From HXMU1420-13 sp034669965 (lineage in GTDB: Bacteria > Bacteroidota > Rhodothermia > Balneolales > Balneolaceae): 64,000 nt of DNA. The stretch covers positions 248,001 through 312,000 of the forward strand of contig JAXMOK010000001.1 in assembly GCA_034669965.1 (NCBI GenBank). Reading direction: 5' to 3'. Both the position numbers and the translations under genes were made by a program. Shown one piece after another: positions 8,677 through 17,746 of this stretch (positions within the stretch are counted from its first letter, which is position 1; each line of letters opens with the position of its first letter). A model generated the notes under the pieces. The model saw only the letters and a program-made list of their open reading frames with translations. It was not told the DNA's origin and did no database searches.

Positions 8677-10233
8677 TTAAAATTTGATAAACCCTTCTTG
8701 GATAAATAAGCCCATTACCATTAAAAACAAGAGAAATGGGATTACTGCCAGAGTAATCCAATAACCGCTGTTTTTAAGAAGCTTAGACATCGATAGTTTT
8801 TGTTTTACCTGATCAGACGCACTTAGCCCCACTCTCGACATTACCCCCCATTCTTTATCGCCTTTGATGAATTTGAAGAGACCTTTAAATCGCCACCAAG
8901 TGTGTATTTGTCGAAATCCAATATTCTCCAAAAACGCATACATCGATAAGATTAAAATGTGTTTTAAGTTTGGATACTTTCTAAACGTAAACTCTTCGCA
9001 AAGTACCGCCAGCACCGACAATATGATTCCCAAAATAATTGCCGAAAACAGAAATAGTACAGCAAAGGTATAATTGATGTTGCCTAGAATAATTGTGATG
9101 AAGAAATAAGCAAAACCAAAAAATTCAACAAGTGGCCCAAGAAGTTCCACAAAAACAAAGTACGGCATAGCTAAGAATGCTAATCTGCCAAAAGTGGGGT
9201 TAAATAGCATCGTACGATGTCGCCAAAGTGTATCTGCCAAGCCACGCTGCCATCGATTCCGTTGCCGGCCCAAAACTGACCAATCTTCCGGCACTTCAGT
9301 CCAACAAACAGGTTCTGGTAGAAATCGAATTGAATACTCTATCTTATTCTCACGGCAATATCTATGCAAGCGTACTACCAGCTCCATATCCTCGCCAACA
9401 GTGTCGTGCAGATAGCCACCTACTTTCATTACATATTTACGATCGAATACCCCAAATGCACCGGAAATTATTAAAAGGCTTTTAAAATAATCCCACCCTA
9501 TGCGGCCAAAAAGAAAAGATCGAAGGTATTCCACCGATTGAATTCGGCCGAGGTACGTTTTAGGAAGCCCTACATCTTTAACTACATAGTTTTCTATTTC
9601 GCACCCGTTTGCAATCCTTACAATTCCACCGGCAGCAACCACATTTTCATCTTCAACAAAAGCTTTAAGAAGTTTCTTTAATACCCCTGTATCTAGAATA
9701 GAATCTGCATCAATCGAACAAATTAAATCTTTGCTGGCAATATTAATCCCTGCATTTAATGCATCGGCTTTACGTCCATTTTCTTTGTCAACTACTGTAA
9801 GGTTTGGATATCTATGAGATTTAAATACCGAGCGGATTGGTTTATGCTCGAGTTCTAAATGTACCGGGTTGGTGATGGAATACAGTTCGAAATGTTCAAC
9901 CAACTTAATTAAGGTATTGTCGCTCGAACCATCGTTAATAACAATGACTTCAAAATCGTGATATTCGAGTTGTAAAAGCGCCTCTGTAGAAGCCACAACA
10001 TTAACTTCTTCATTAAAAGCCGGGGCCAGTATACTTATTGGGGCGTATAACTCTGATCGGAATAGTCCGGTAAGACCAAAAACATCTCTGTCATCTTTTC
10101 CTTTTAGATATATCAGCGAAAAAATTATGAGAATGATGTACGTAATATTTACAAACAGGAAATACAATATGAATACCCAATTATAGGGCTCAATGGTATT
10201 AACAATTATTTGGAGTACATCTGTTATCGACAC
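8677..10233 (-). CDS. Membrane glycosyltransferase family 2 (processive synthase-like)
   Basis: 518-aa inner-membrane GT2 enzyme. It has an N-terminal membrane helix (about 18-43), a cytosolic GT-A domain with Asp101 (INDGSSDNT), the DAD motif Asp175-Asp177, acceptor-site Glu281-Asp282 (GEDMEL) and the processivity motif QRNRW (324-328), then several C-terminal membrane helices (about 352-410 and 485-515). This is the layout of hyaluronan/cellulose/PNAG-type synthases. Translation starts at a GTG that shares one base with the TAG of the preceding HEAT gene (TAGTG), implying translational coupling. The sugar substrate cannot be told from sequence. The neighbouring YaiO-type barrel is the obvious candidate exporter. 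Confidence 0.88.
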   Translation of the reverse strand: MSITDVLQIIVNTIEPYNWVFILYFLFVNITYIILIIFSLIYLKGKDDRDVFGLTGLFRSELYAPISILAPAFNEEVNVVASTEALLQLEYHDFEVIVINDGSSDNTLIKLVEHFELYSITNPVHLELEHKPIRSVFKSHRYPNLTVVDKENGRKADALNAGINIASKDLICSIDADSILDTGVLKKLLKAFVEDENVVAAGGIVRIANGCEIENYVVKDVGLPKTYLGRIQSVEYLRSFLFGRIGWDYFKSLLIISGAFGVFDRKYVMKVGGYLHDTVGEDMELVVRLHRYCRENKIEYSIRFLPEPVCWTEVPEDWSVLGRQRNRWQRGLADTLWRHRTMLFNPTFGRLAFLAMPYFVFVELLGPLVEFFGFAYFFITIILGNINYTFAVLFLFSAIILGIILSVLAVLCEEFTFRKYPNLKHILILSMYAFLENIGFRQIHTWWRFKGLFKFIKGDKEWGVMSRVGLSASDQVKQKLSMSKLLKNSGYWITLAVIPFLLFLMVMGLFIQEGFIKF

Positions 10234-11348
10234 TATATGCTTAATGGTTTTTGTAAGATACTGTCCATTAGTATAGAATATTCGGTAGAATAAGGCTCCA
10301 CAAAAAGAGCCTCAATTTCTTCTTGTGAATAGCCACTATTCAAAACCGCTCTTAATATAAATTCATTTTTTTGCAAATCTTCGGATAACTGAGATAATAG
10401 AAAATCCAGATTTTCATAGCCCGCTAAACTACTTAATGCAATTACACCAGCTTTAAATAAGCTCCAATTGTCTTGCATTACCAACTGCCGAATGTAGGGT
10501 GCCGCTTCATTATAGCCAAATTTACCAAGCGCTACTACTAAAGCTCCTTTTATTTCAGAATTCTGCCAATACTCAGATTTATTATAAAGCAACTTAAATA
10601 AGTAAGTTTGCAGTTGATAGTACCCTAGTTCTTCAACGGCAAGAATTATAATAGATTTATTATCAGGAGGCACCGATTCGTCCTCGATTATTTCTTTCAG
10701 GTGTTTGATCTCCTCATCCTTCTCGTTCTTTTCAGTATTGTTGAACTCGTACAAAAGCTCGAGAATAGCCATATCAGAAATCTTTTTACGAGAAACGATT
10801 TTCTTTAGGCCAGTGGCTTTATTTTTTACGCTTTTGGAAGCCATTAATGCCGATACTGCCATATAAGCAACCAGTCGATTTTTATGGCTTATTAATTCCT
10901 TTAACCTGATTATTACTTTATAGTTAATAAGCCTTGTGTAGCTAAAATAATTACAAGCTTTCAGTAAGCCAGCTGTTCTATTTCCATTCAATTGCTTAAA
11001 GTGATAAGAAAAGAGTTTATCAATAAAAAGCAACGACCGTAGTTTCTGCTTGTCATCACCGGATACTTCATCAATAATGTCTTTAACAAGCTTTTCAAAC
11101 ACAGAGTATTCAAAGCCTCTTCCCGAAAATTGATCACTGATTTCGTTTAGTGTTAGTTCATCTTCTAAAAAGGCAAAAATTAGTGGATAATATTTTTCCA
11201 ATAATGCAGCCTTAAGGCTCTCTCTTACTTGATTTCTCCAACGTAAATACAGCGAAACGATCAAAATCAACGCTAATAAAAAGAGCAAAAAAATCATTGA
11301 CGAATACAGCAATGTCAGGCTAATATCCAGATCTATTTGCATCAACAT
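10233..11348 (-). CDS. Membrane-anchored HEAT-repeat protein
   Basis: 371-aa protein with one N-terminal membrane helix (about 10-33, LLYSSMIFLLFLLALILIVS) followed by a charged cytoplasmic region of helical hairpins typical of HEAT/armadillo repeats (for example in the stretches around VAYMAVSALMAS, GALVVALGKFG and AGVIALSSLAG). No catalytic motif is visible. It lies two bases after a single-domain response regulator gene and overlaps the GT2 synthase gene by one base, so the three proteins are probably made together. I infer that it is a scaffold coupling the phosphorylated regulator to the synthase. Confidence 0.75.
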   Translation of the reverse strand: MLMQIDLDISLTLLYSSMIFLLFLLALILIVSLYLRWRNQVRESLKAALLEKYYPLIFAFLEDELTLNEISDQFSGRGFEYSVFEKLVKDIIDEVSGDDKQKLRSLLFIDKLFSYHFKQLNGNRTAGLLKACNYFSYTRLINYKVIIRLKELISHKNRLVAYMAVSALMASKSVKNKATGLKKIVSRKKISDMAILELLYEFNNTEKNEKDEEIKHLKEIIEDESVPPDNKSIIILAVEELGYYQLQTYLFKLLYNKSEYWQNSEIKGALVVALGKFGYNEAAPYIRQLVMQDNWSLFKAGVIALSSLAGYENLDFLLSQLSEDLQKNEFILRAVLNSGYSQEEIEALFVEPYSTEYSILMDSILQKPLSI

Positions 11349-11350
11349 AA

Positions 11351-11731
11351 TTAGTTGATATTAAGAATACGGTTAAGTCGTAAAATTAAACTATCGGGCT
11401 GGAAAGGTTTATCGATATATTCATCTGCTTTTAAGCCAAAGCCCATTTTTAAATCTTCAACTCTGTTTTTACTGGTAAGAAGAATTACTTTTGTTTCGCT
11501 TATTTCAGCGTCATCGCGGATATTCCGCAGTATTTCGAACCCATTCATGCTTGGAAGCATAACGTCAAGAATTACTGCATCCGGCTTATATTTTTTTATC
11601 GCCTCTAGACCTTTTAGTCCGTTATCATAATGTTTTAGATCGAAGTTCTCCCTCTTGAGCTTAAATTCGATCAATTTAGCTACCGCCAGCTCGTCTTCAA
11701 CCAGAATAATGCTTGGTTGATTTTCTGCCAT
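11351..11731 (-). CDS. Single-domain response regulator (REC only)
   Basis: 126-aa receiver domain with all phosphorylation residues: Glu12-Asp13, phospho-acceptor Asp56 (VILDVMLP), Thr86 and Lys108 (DKPF). There is no DNA-binding or enzymatic output domain, so it must act by protein-protein contact. It is the first gene of the REC-HEAT-GT2 operon, which makes the HEAT protein or synthase its likely target. No histidine kinase is adjacent; the nearest one in the window is 20 kb away. Confidence 0.9.
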   Translation of the reverse strand: MAENQPSIILVEDELAVAKLIEFKLKRENFDLKHYDNGLKGLEAIKKYKPDAVILDVMLPSMNGFEILRNIRDDAEISETKVILLTSKNRVEDLKMGFGLKADEYIDKPFQPDSLILRLNRILNIN

Positions 11732-11784
11732 ACTACTCTATTCTTAGATGTTTATTTGTATCTAATATAGAGTATAATAATTTC

Positions 11785-12498
11785 TCAAACCAATTGATGG
11801 CTATCAGGTTGCAAAACTATTTCATTCATCGCTGCTTCATTGGGTAAAGCTAACATTGCCGCTACCGTATTTGCTACACTTTCGGGGCTTAACATTGCCT
11901 CTTTTTTAACTCGCATCTGCACTTTTTCATCGTCCCAAAATGCAGTGTTAACACCACCTAAGTAGAATAAAGTGAACTTAATTTTTTCACGTTTTAACTC
12001 TTCGGTTAAAGCTTTGGTAAAGCCTTGGATTGCAAATTTAGATGCTGAATAAATAGACGAATTTTTCATGATGAATTTGCCCATGGTTCCCGGAAACATC
12101 AGAACGTTTGCATTCTCATTTAAAAATGGCAATAGTGTTTGAGTAACCAGGAAGGTTCCATACACATTTACATCAATAATTTCTTTGGCAGCTTCAGGTT
12201 TTATATCACCTATAGATTGGATAATTCCCTGTCCAAATGCATTCACTAGTACATCGACTTTTCCAAGTCCGTCTTTTACCTGATTTGCTAGATTTTTTAC
12301 AGAAGTTGAATTGGTTACATCCACATCGATGGCATAGGCATCCCCACCATCGGTGTTTAATTCTTTTGCAATTTCTTCGGCTTTAGTTCGGTTTCTACCG
12401 GCAATTACAATTTTAGCGCCTTGGTTGGATAGATTCCTTGCTATTGCGGAGCCAATACCACCGGTTCCACCTACAATAAGTACAATTTTATCTTTCAA
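11785..12498 (-). CDS. Short-chain dehydrogenase/reductase (SDR)
   Basis: 237-aa classical SDR oxidoreductase. The N-terminal GGTGGIGSAIA nucleotide-binding glycine motif, an Arg (AGRNR) typical of NADP(H) preference, and the active-site YSASK tetrad portion are all visible. It resembles the 3-oxoacyl-ACP reductase/DltE-like group, but substrate cannot be assigned. The gene starts at the ATG in LKDKIVLIVGG-like context and ends 53 bases upstream of the response regulator start; co-transcription with the exopolysaccharide operon is possible but unproven. Confidence 0.85.
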   Translation of the reverse strand: MKDKIVLIVGGTGGIGSAIARNLSNQGAKIVIAGRNRTKAEEIAKELNTDGGDAYAIDVDVTNSTSVKNLANQVKDGLGKVDVLVNAFGQGIIQSIGDIKPEAAKEIIDVNVYGTFLVTQTLLPFLNENANVLMFPGTMGKFIMKNSSIYSASKFAIQGFTKALTEELKREKIKFTLFYLGGVNTAFWDDEKVQMRVKKEAMLSPESVANTVAAMLALPNEAAMNEIVLQPDSHQLV

Positions 12499-12581
12499 TG
12501 TTCTCTAATTTTCTTGATGAATAGTCATCAAACAGAATGAAAACATTGCCTCTTTTCGTTCCTACCTACTGTAATCAAATG

Positions 12582-13088
12582 TTAATCCAAGCGAGTATAG
12601 AAAATACGCCAGGCCAGCGTCCAGTTTTCTCCGCCATCATTTGATGACTCCCAATCCCAGATTAAGCTATTTTCTTCGATATCGTAAAATCGCATCCGTT
12701 GTACGAAAATACGTCCATCAGCAAGTTCTTGTGGCTGTGTTTGAAAAATCCGTACCCCGTCATCGGTGATTCCAAAAAAATCGAAATAACCACCTTGATT
12801 ATCCGCCCAGGCTTGCCTCCAGGTTTGTGTTTGGGGATTGTACACCGATATTGAAGTCCCTTTCATACCGGCAAATGCACCAGTCAACGCTCTGAAATTC
12901 TCTTGAATAACTACGCCATCCAGCGTCTTTTCTATCAAATTAGTACCGGTACCTTTGCTTCCATCAGAATGCTCCCAACTGAGTTCCCAATTGCCAACCC
13001 AAAAATCGAAATGGGTTTCCGGTGTGTCTGTTTGAGCAAAAACAGTTACAGAAATTAAAACGAAAAGAAGGGTACACAGAACTCTCAT
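12582..13088 (-). CDS. Secreted lipocalin-like/DUF1579-like protein
   Basis: 168-aa protein with a clear signal peptide (1-19, ending VFAQ). The HFDFWVGNWELSW opening, a repeated beta-strand pattern and the closing WTLAWRIFYTR resemble small secreted lipocalin-fold DUF1579-type proteins. No catalytic residues are recognisable. Function unknown; the ligand-binding fold is an inference from strand pattern. Confidence 0.6.
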   Translation of the reverse strand: MRVLCTLLFVLISVTVFAQTDTPETHFDFWVGNWELSWEHSDGSKGTGTNLIEKTLDGVVIQENFRALTGAFAGMKGTSISVYNPQTQTWRQAWADNQGGYFDFFGITDDGVRIFQTQPQELADGRIFVQRMRFYDIEENSLIWDWESSNDGGENWTLAWRIFYTRLD

Positions 13089-13154
13089 AGCAGATTTTTA
13101 ATCTGTACAGTATGAAAATAAATTGTAATCAGGAAATACTAGGCGTTTTCTACC

Positions 13155-15392
13155 CTAAACATCCATGGCATTTGGAATCACTGAGTCATGGATTTTTGCC
13201 ATTTCAGCAACATTTAAGCTATCCAGCCCTGCAATGCTGAGCTCTGATCCTGCTGCCTTACCGAGTTGATAGGCCGGCACTTCGGCTTTTTCGAAGTGAG
13301 TCATAGCTCGATCAACATCAGATGATGACACTGATATCACCACACCTGATTGAGCTTCGCTGAACAGAACTTCGTGAGTTGTTCCCCCAAGTTTGGTTAC
13401 ATCAACTGTGGCTCCCATCTTGCCAAAAATGCACATCTCAGCTAGTGTGATCGCTAAACCACCATCAGAAATATCGTGTGCTGCGGTAATAAAGCCACTT
13501 TTGATGGCATCCAACAACGCTTCCTGCAGTTTCACTTCAAAGTCGATATCCAACTCTGGGGAATCTCCAGCAGTTTTACCATGAATCATTTTCAGGTATT
13601 CCGTTGCTCCTAATCCTTTTCGATCCGCTCCAATATAGATGAGTACATCGCCTTCTGATTTAAGCGCCGGAGTAGTAGTGTGATTCTCCACATCTTCGAT
13701 CAAACCAAGCATCCCGATAATTGGACTTGGGAAAATTGCTGATTCAGGATTTTCGTTATAAAAACTCACATTTCCACCTGTAACAGGAGTATTCAGTGCT
13801 CGGCAAGCATCTCCCATTCCGCCTAATGCTTCTTTAAAAGTCCAATATACTTCCGGCTTGTATGGATTCCCGAAGTTCAAGCAGTTTGTGATTGCAAGCG
13901 GACGTCCACCCGAACAAACTACGTTTCGTGCAGATTCTACAACGGCTATTTGTCCACCGCGACGTGGATTCAAATATACATACCGACCATTACAATCAGT
14001 TTTAGCAACCAAACCCCGATTGGTGCCTTTGATGCGAATTACGCCTGAATTTGATGCTCCCGGTGCAGTTACCGTATTGGTTCGAACGGTGGTATCGTAT
14101 TGTTCGTGCACCCATCGTTTTGAAGCGATGTTCGGTGAATTCAATAATTTCTTGATGGTATCGGCGTGATCATCGGGGTGTTCCAACGAATCGATATCAA
14201 AATTTTGGGTTTCCTCAAGGTAAGCTGGTTTTTTTGTCTCTCGAACATATTGCGGAGCTCCACCGCCCAAAACCAAATGCTCAGCAGGCATATCGGCTTT
14301 AATTTCTCCATCTTTATAATAGGTCACTCTACCTGAATCAACCACTTCGCCGATAACAACGCCGTGTAAGTCCCACTTTTCATACACATCGATAATTTCT
14401 TGCTCTCTGCCTTTTTCGGCCACAATCAGCATGCGTTCCTGACTTTCTGATAAGAGCAATTCGTAGGCCGTCATGCCATCTTCGCGAGCAGGCACTTTAT
14501 CTAAATCTACAATCATGCCTTGCTCACCTTTGGCCGTCATTTCACTGGTTGAGCACGCGATTCCCGCCGCGCCCATATCCTGCATCCCAACAACGGCGCC
14601 AGTTTGTAATGCTTCGAGGCTGGCTTCCAACAATAATTTCTCAGTAAAAGGATCTCCCACCTGAACGCTCGGGCGCTTTGCCTCACTTTCTTCGCTGATT
14701 TCTTCGGAAGCGAAAGTCGCACCATGAATACCATCGCGACCAGTGCTAGCCCCTACAATAATCACCGGATTCCCGATTCCTACCGCAATAGCTGAAGCGG
14801 TTTCCCCAGCTTTCACAATGCCGATACTCATGGCATTCACTAACGGATTACCTTCGTAGCTCTCATCGAAATAAACCTCGCCGCCAATTACCGGAATGCC
14901 GAATGAATTACCATAATCACCAATGCCACGAACAACACCATCCAGCAAAAACCGAACGCGTGGATTTTCCATACTCCCAAAACGAAGTGAATTTAAGCTC
15001 GCAATCGGACGGGCTCCCATCGTAAAAATATCGCGGTGAATTCCACCTACTCCTGTCGCCGCACCTTGATAAGGCTCTACTGCAGAGGGGTGATTATGAC
15101 TTTCGATTTTGAAAGCACATCCCAAACCATCACCGATATCCACTAAGCCGGCGTTTTCTTCTCCGGCTTCAACCAACAAGTGCTTGCCATCACGAGGTAA
15201 TTTCTTTAACTCAATGATGGAGTTTTTGTACGAACAATGCTCGCTCCACATCACCGAATAAACTCCCAGCTCGGTAAAAGTTGGGGTACGACCGAGCTTT
15301 TCTTTAATCCAGCCAAATTCTTCTTCGGTTAAACCATGCTCGAGTGCAAGTTCTAGCGTTACTTCAGGTTCGTGAGTGATAGGTTGAGCCAT
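13155..15392 (-). CDS. purL: Phosphoribosylformylglycinamidine synthase, PurL subunit (small type)
   Basis: 745-aa small-form FGAM synthase that, with PurQ (glutaminase) and PurS, performs the fourth step of purine synthesis. The length matches the Bacillus-type PurL rather than the about 1300-aa Escherichia enzyme, so separate purQ and purS genes should exist elsewhere. Visible signatures include YSVMWSEHCSYKNS near the N-terminus, the FKIESHNHPSAVEPYQGAATG active-site region, and the repeated AIRS-like lobes (HDISDGGLAITLAEM near the C-terminus). No purine riboswitch-like structure is evident in the short upstream space. Confidence 0.95.
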   Translation of the reverse strand: MAQPITHEPEVTLELALEHGLTEEEFGWIKEKLGRTPTFTELGVYSVMWSEHCSYKNSIIELKKLPRDGKHLLVEAGEENAGLVDIGDGLGCAFKIESHNHPSAVEPYQGAATGVGGIHRDIFTMGARPIASLNSLRFGSMENPRVRFLLDGVVRGIGDYGNSFGIPVIGGEVYFDESYEGNPLVNAMSIGIVKAGETASAIAVGIGNPVIIVGASTGRDGIHGATFASEEISEESEAKRPSVQVGDPFTEKLLLEASLEALQTGAVVGMQDMGAAGIACSTSEMTAKGEQGMIVDLDKVPAREDGMTAYELLLSESQERMLIVAEKGREQEIIDVYEKWDLHGVVIGEVVDSGRVTYYKDGEIKADMPAEHLVLGGGAPQYVRETKKPAYLEETQNFDIDSLEHPDDHADTIKKLLNSPNIASKRWVHEQYDTTVRTNTVTAPGASNSGVIRIKGTNRGLVAKTDCNGRYVYLNPRRGGQIAVVESARNVVCSGGRPLAITNCLNFGNPYKPEVYWTFKEALGGMGDACRALNTPVTGGNVSFYNENPESAIFPSPIIGMLGLIEDVENHTTTPALKSEGDVLIYIGADRKGLGATEYLKMIHGKTAGDSPELDIDFEVKLQEALLDAIKSGFITAAHDISDGGLAITLAEMCIFGKMGATVDVTKLGGTTHEVLFSEAQSGVVISVSSSDVDRAMTHFEKAEVPAYQLGKAAGSELSIAGLDSLNVAEMAKIHDSVIPNAMDV

Positions 15393-15498
15393 TGTGATGT
15401 TTTGCAGGTTCGTTGGGAATGAAGGGCAGAAAATACGAGGAATTTGTCTTTAATGGCGAGCTTCTTTTCCACAGGTTATCCGCAAAAATCAGAATTCT

Positions 15499-15837
15499 CT
15501 ACGCCGATACTACCGGCAGCTTCTTACCCATCCAGCCATTAATACCAGCTGAAAGAACGCGAACGTTTTCATAGCCTTTGGTTTTCGCAAGTTTAGCGGC
15601 ATTTGGCGCTTTTCGGCACATAGGGTTGGAGCAATAAAATACGACTTCAGCTTTGAGATCATCCGGCAGCTCAGACCCATCGAAGGTTTCATGATTTAAA
15701 TGTACAGCTCCGGGAACGTGACCGGATTTATAAACATGCGGTGCATTCAGATCATACACATGAACACTTTTTTGTTCAACAGCGGTATAAAGATCTTTTG
15801 GTGAGATGGTTTTTAAACCCATTAGTCGTGCAATCAT
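15499..15837 (-). CDS. Rhodanese-like sulfurtransferase domain protein
   Basis: 112-aa single rhodanese domain. It shows the VYDLNAPHVYKSGHVPGAVHL opening pattern and the active-site loop YCSNPMCRKA, which provides the catalytic cysteine; the loop has two cysteines, as in several single-domain rhodaneses. It probably carries persulfide sulfur in the cytoplasm. Monocistronic by spacing. Confidence 0.88.
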   Translation of the reverse strand: MIARLMGLKTISPKDLYTAVEQKSVHVYDLNAPHVYKSGHVPGAVHLNHETFDGSELPDDLKAEVVFYCSNPMCRKAPNAAKLAKTKGYENVRVLSAGINGWMGKKLPVVSA

Positions 15838-16025
15838 ATTCCTTATCTAATTCACTATTTATTTAGCAACGTACTGTTTCGAACCAATACGCTATTAGTT
15901 GCATTTATTCTGAAATTGAAAAAGTCACAAAAAAGGAAAATGGGTGCTAACTATAAACTGGACTATGAATTATCTTGATTATACCACAGAAAAGGTTATT
16001 ATCATTTAAGCGTTAAACGACTGTT

Positions 16026-16102
16026 ACACCCGAGTGTTATACATTTCTCCAAGGCTTTTTTAGGGTACAATATTTTGAAGAAATGTATGATGACTCGGGT
16101 GT
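16026..16102. promoter_or_regulatory. Long imperfect inverted repeat upstream of the SafE/TauE gene
   Basis: Arms of about 23 bases (ACACCCGAGT...ATACATTTCT and its inverted partner) flank a 30-base AT-rich interior; both outer 10-base and inner 10-base parts match perfectly and only a 3-4 base patch differs. A TTCTTTTTT tract follows on the plus strand, 28 bases before the next ATG. It may be an attenuator-like hairpin in the leader or a miniature inverted-repeat insertion. Confidence 0.55.
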
Positions 16103-16129
16103 TCTTTTTTCTAATCAAGTAATTCCATT

Positions 16130-16840
16130 ATGGAACTTTGGACCGCATTAGTTCTCGGATTTATTGGAAGTTTCCATTGTGTGGGAATGTGCGGACCAAT
16201 CGCTATGTCGATTCCCAGGGCATCCAACTCTTTTCTAGGATTGACCGGTACAGCCCTCATCTATAATAGTGGCCGTATTCTCACTTATTCGGTGTTTGGG
16301 CTTATTTTTGGATTTCTTGGCACCGGAATAACCATCGGAGGATTTCAAGGAACGCTCTCTATTATCCTTGGTGCTACGATCATCGCCGGCGTTATCTTCA
16401 GTAAGTTTTTTAAAGAAACTGCGGCAGACATTCTCAAACAACCAACCGCTTGGGTTACATCGATGTACGGCAAGTTGCTTCGCAAAAAAGCGAAAGGGAC
16501 TTTATTTGGGTTGGGTGTTTTAAATGGGCTTCTCCCTTGTGCATTTGTGTACTCTGGGTTGGCTGCCGCCGTGTTAACAACGTCTCCGGTTCACAGCGCA
16601 TATTACATGGCGTTATTTGGACTTGGCACTTTCCCGGCTATGTTTTTTATGTACCTCTCTCCTAATATTCTTTCACAGGACCTTCGACAAATGATCCGGG
16701 ATTTGATTCCTTATTTCGCTTTTACTCTGGGAATTGTTTTAGTGCTACGTGGATTGATCTTGTTCGATCTTTTCGTACCTGATGCCCTCACCGAGCGAGT
16801 TTCGTCGTTTTGTGTATTCCCGGGATCGAGTATGGATTAG
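16130..16840 (+). CDS. Sulfite exporter TauE/SafE-like (DsbD_2/UreH-type) membrane protein
   Basis: 236-aa inner-membrane protein with six or so hydrophobic helices. The N-terminal FIGSFHCVGMCGP motif and the internal GLLPCAFVYSGLAAA motif are the paired cysteine/proline signatures of the SafE/DsbD transmembrane family. Such proteins often sit with cytochrome cbb3 oxidase (cco/fix) genes and are linked to metal or reductant handling; no such neighbours are here. Preceded by a strong inverted repeat and followed by a perfect palindrome that probably ends transcription. Confidence 0.85.
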   Translation: MELWTALVLGFIGSFHCVGMCGPIAMSIPRASNSFLGLTGTALIYNSGRILTYSVFGLIFGFLGTGITIGGFQGTLSIILGATIIAGVIFSKFFKETAADILKQPTAWVTSMYGKLLRKKAKGTLFGLGVLNGLLPCAFVYSGLAAAVLTTSPVHSAYYMALFGLGTFPAMFFMYLSPNILSQDLRQMIRDLIPYFAFTLGIVLVLRGLILFDLFVPDALTERVSSFCVFPGSSMD

Positions 16841-16882
16841 GGGGGTATAATTCATGAATAGGATAATTAATGTCGTATTAAT

Positions 16883-16918
16883 TCACGTCGGGATAATTCA
16901 TGAATTATCCCGACGTGA
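16883..16918. terminator. 36-bp perfect palindrome between convergent genes
   Basis: TCACGTCGGGATAATTCA is followed immediately by its exact reverse complement, giving 18-bp arms with no spacer. It sits between the 3' ends of the SafE-type and HAD genes and can form the same hairpin on either transcript, so a bidirectional terminator is the likely role, although neither side has a long T-run. A partial copy of the centre (ATAATTCATGAATA) occurs at about 16848-16862. Confidence 0.6.
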
Positions 16919-16951
16919 CGATATCCAAATAAAACAATATCCCAACAAACG

Positions 16952-17653
16952 TTAATCCAACAACGCATTCAATAAATCATCAAAATCATCAAACACCAAA
17001 TCGGCTAGTTCTGAGGTTGATTCTATCGGATTGGATGTAAACCAAGCAACTTGCCAACCGGCAGATTTACCACCTTTCACATCTGAGGTAGGCGAATCTC
17101 CCACATACAGGATGCTCTCTCTTTCAACGCCAACCAGTTCTGTGGAATGATCGAAAATTTTCGGATGTGGTTTCATCACCCCAACTTCTTCCGAAATGAC
17201 AATCTGTCGCGCAGTTTCTTTGAACCCAAATTGTTCGATTTTCAACCACTGAGTCTCGGCAAAACCATTGGTGATAATCCCCACGGGATACTTTTCAGCA
17301 ATCGCATCGTAGGCTTCTTTTGCGCCTTCCACCCACTCCCAGTGATTACGGTAATAATTCATGTACACCTTGCCGGCCTCTTCGTACATAGCGGCATCAA
17401 CACCTAACTCCACAAAGGTTTCTTCAAATCTTCGGCGATGCAAAATATGCCGATCAATTTCTCCCCGGCCATATTCTTCCCATAATCCTTTGTTGATATG
17501 ATGGTATACATCAACCAACTTATCTAGATCGATATCCGAAAATACGTCAAAATGCTGGTGTACATCAGCGAGTCCGGCTTGTTCTGCCTTTTTGTGATCG
17601 AGAAGGGTGTCATCTAAGTCAAAATAGATGAACTTGGGATTTAACTCTGACAA
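16952..17653 (-). CDS. HAD-family hydrolase, YjjG-type nucleotidase
   Basis: 233-aa haloacid dehalogenase-like phosphatase. Motif I FDLDDTLLDH contains both catalytic aspartates, motif II is IITNG, the motif III lysine is in VGVMKPHPKIF and motif IV is YVGDSPTSD. Cap-domain length and the DLDDTLLD/VGDSPTSD pairing fit YjjG-type house-cleaning pyrimidine nucleotidases. The frame begins with TTG at 17653 (no in-frame ATG just upstream), so the start is an assumption. Convergent with the SafE-type gene. Confidence 0.85.
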   Translation of the reverse strand: MSELNPKFIYFDLDDTLLDHKKAEQAGLADVHQHFDVFSDIDLDKLVDVYHHINKGLWEEYGRGEIDRHILHRRRFEETFVELGVDAAMYEEAGKVYMNYYRNHWEWVEGAKEAYDAIAEKYPVGIITNGFAETQWLKIEQFGFKETARQIVISEEVGVMKPHPKIFDHSTELVGVERESILYVGDSPTSDVKGGKSAGWQVAWFTSNPIESTSELADLVFDDFDDLLNALLD

Positions 17654-17746
17654 TGGAATAGTTTTTGATTAAGATTGAGAAAAACAGAACCAAATGAGTT
17701 TTGGCTCGTATCGTGGGCGCAAAGTTAACAATCAAAATCAACAATC

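Noticed and set aside
15393..15498. Purine riboswitch upstream of purL
   Set aside because: No three-way-junction core or conserved purine-aptamer sequence is visible in the short intergenic space.
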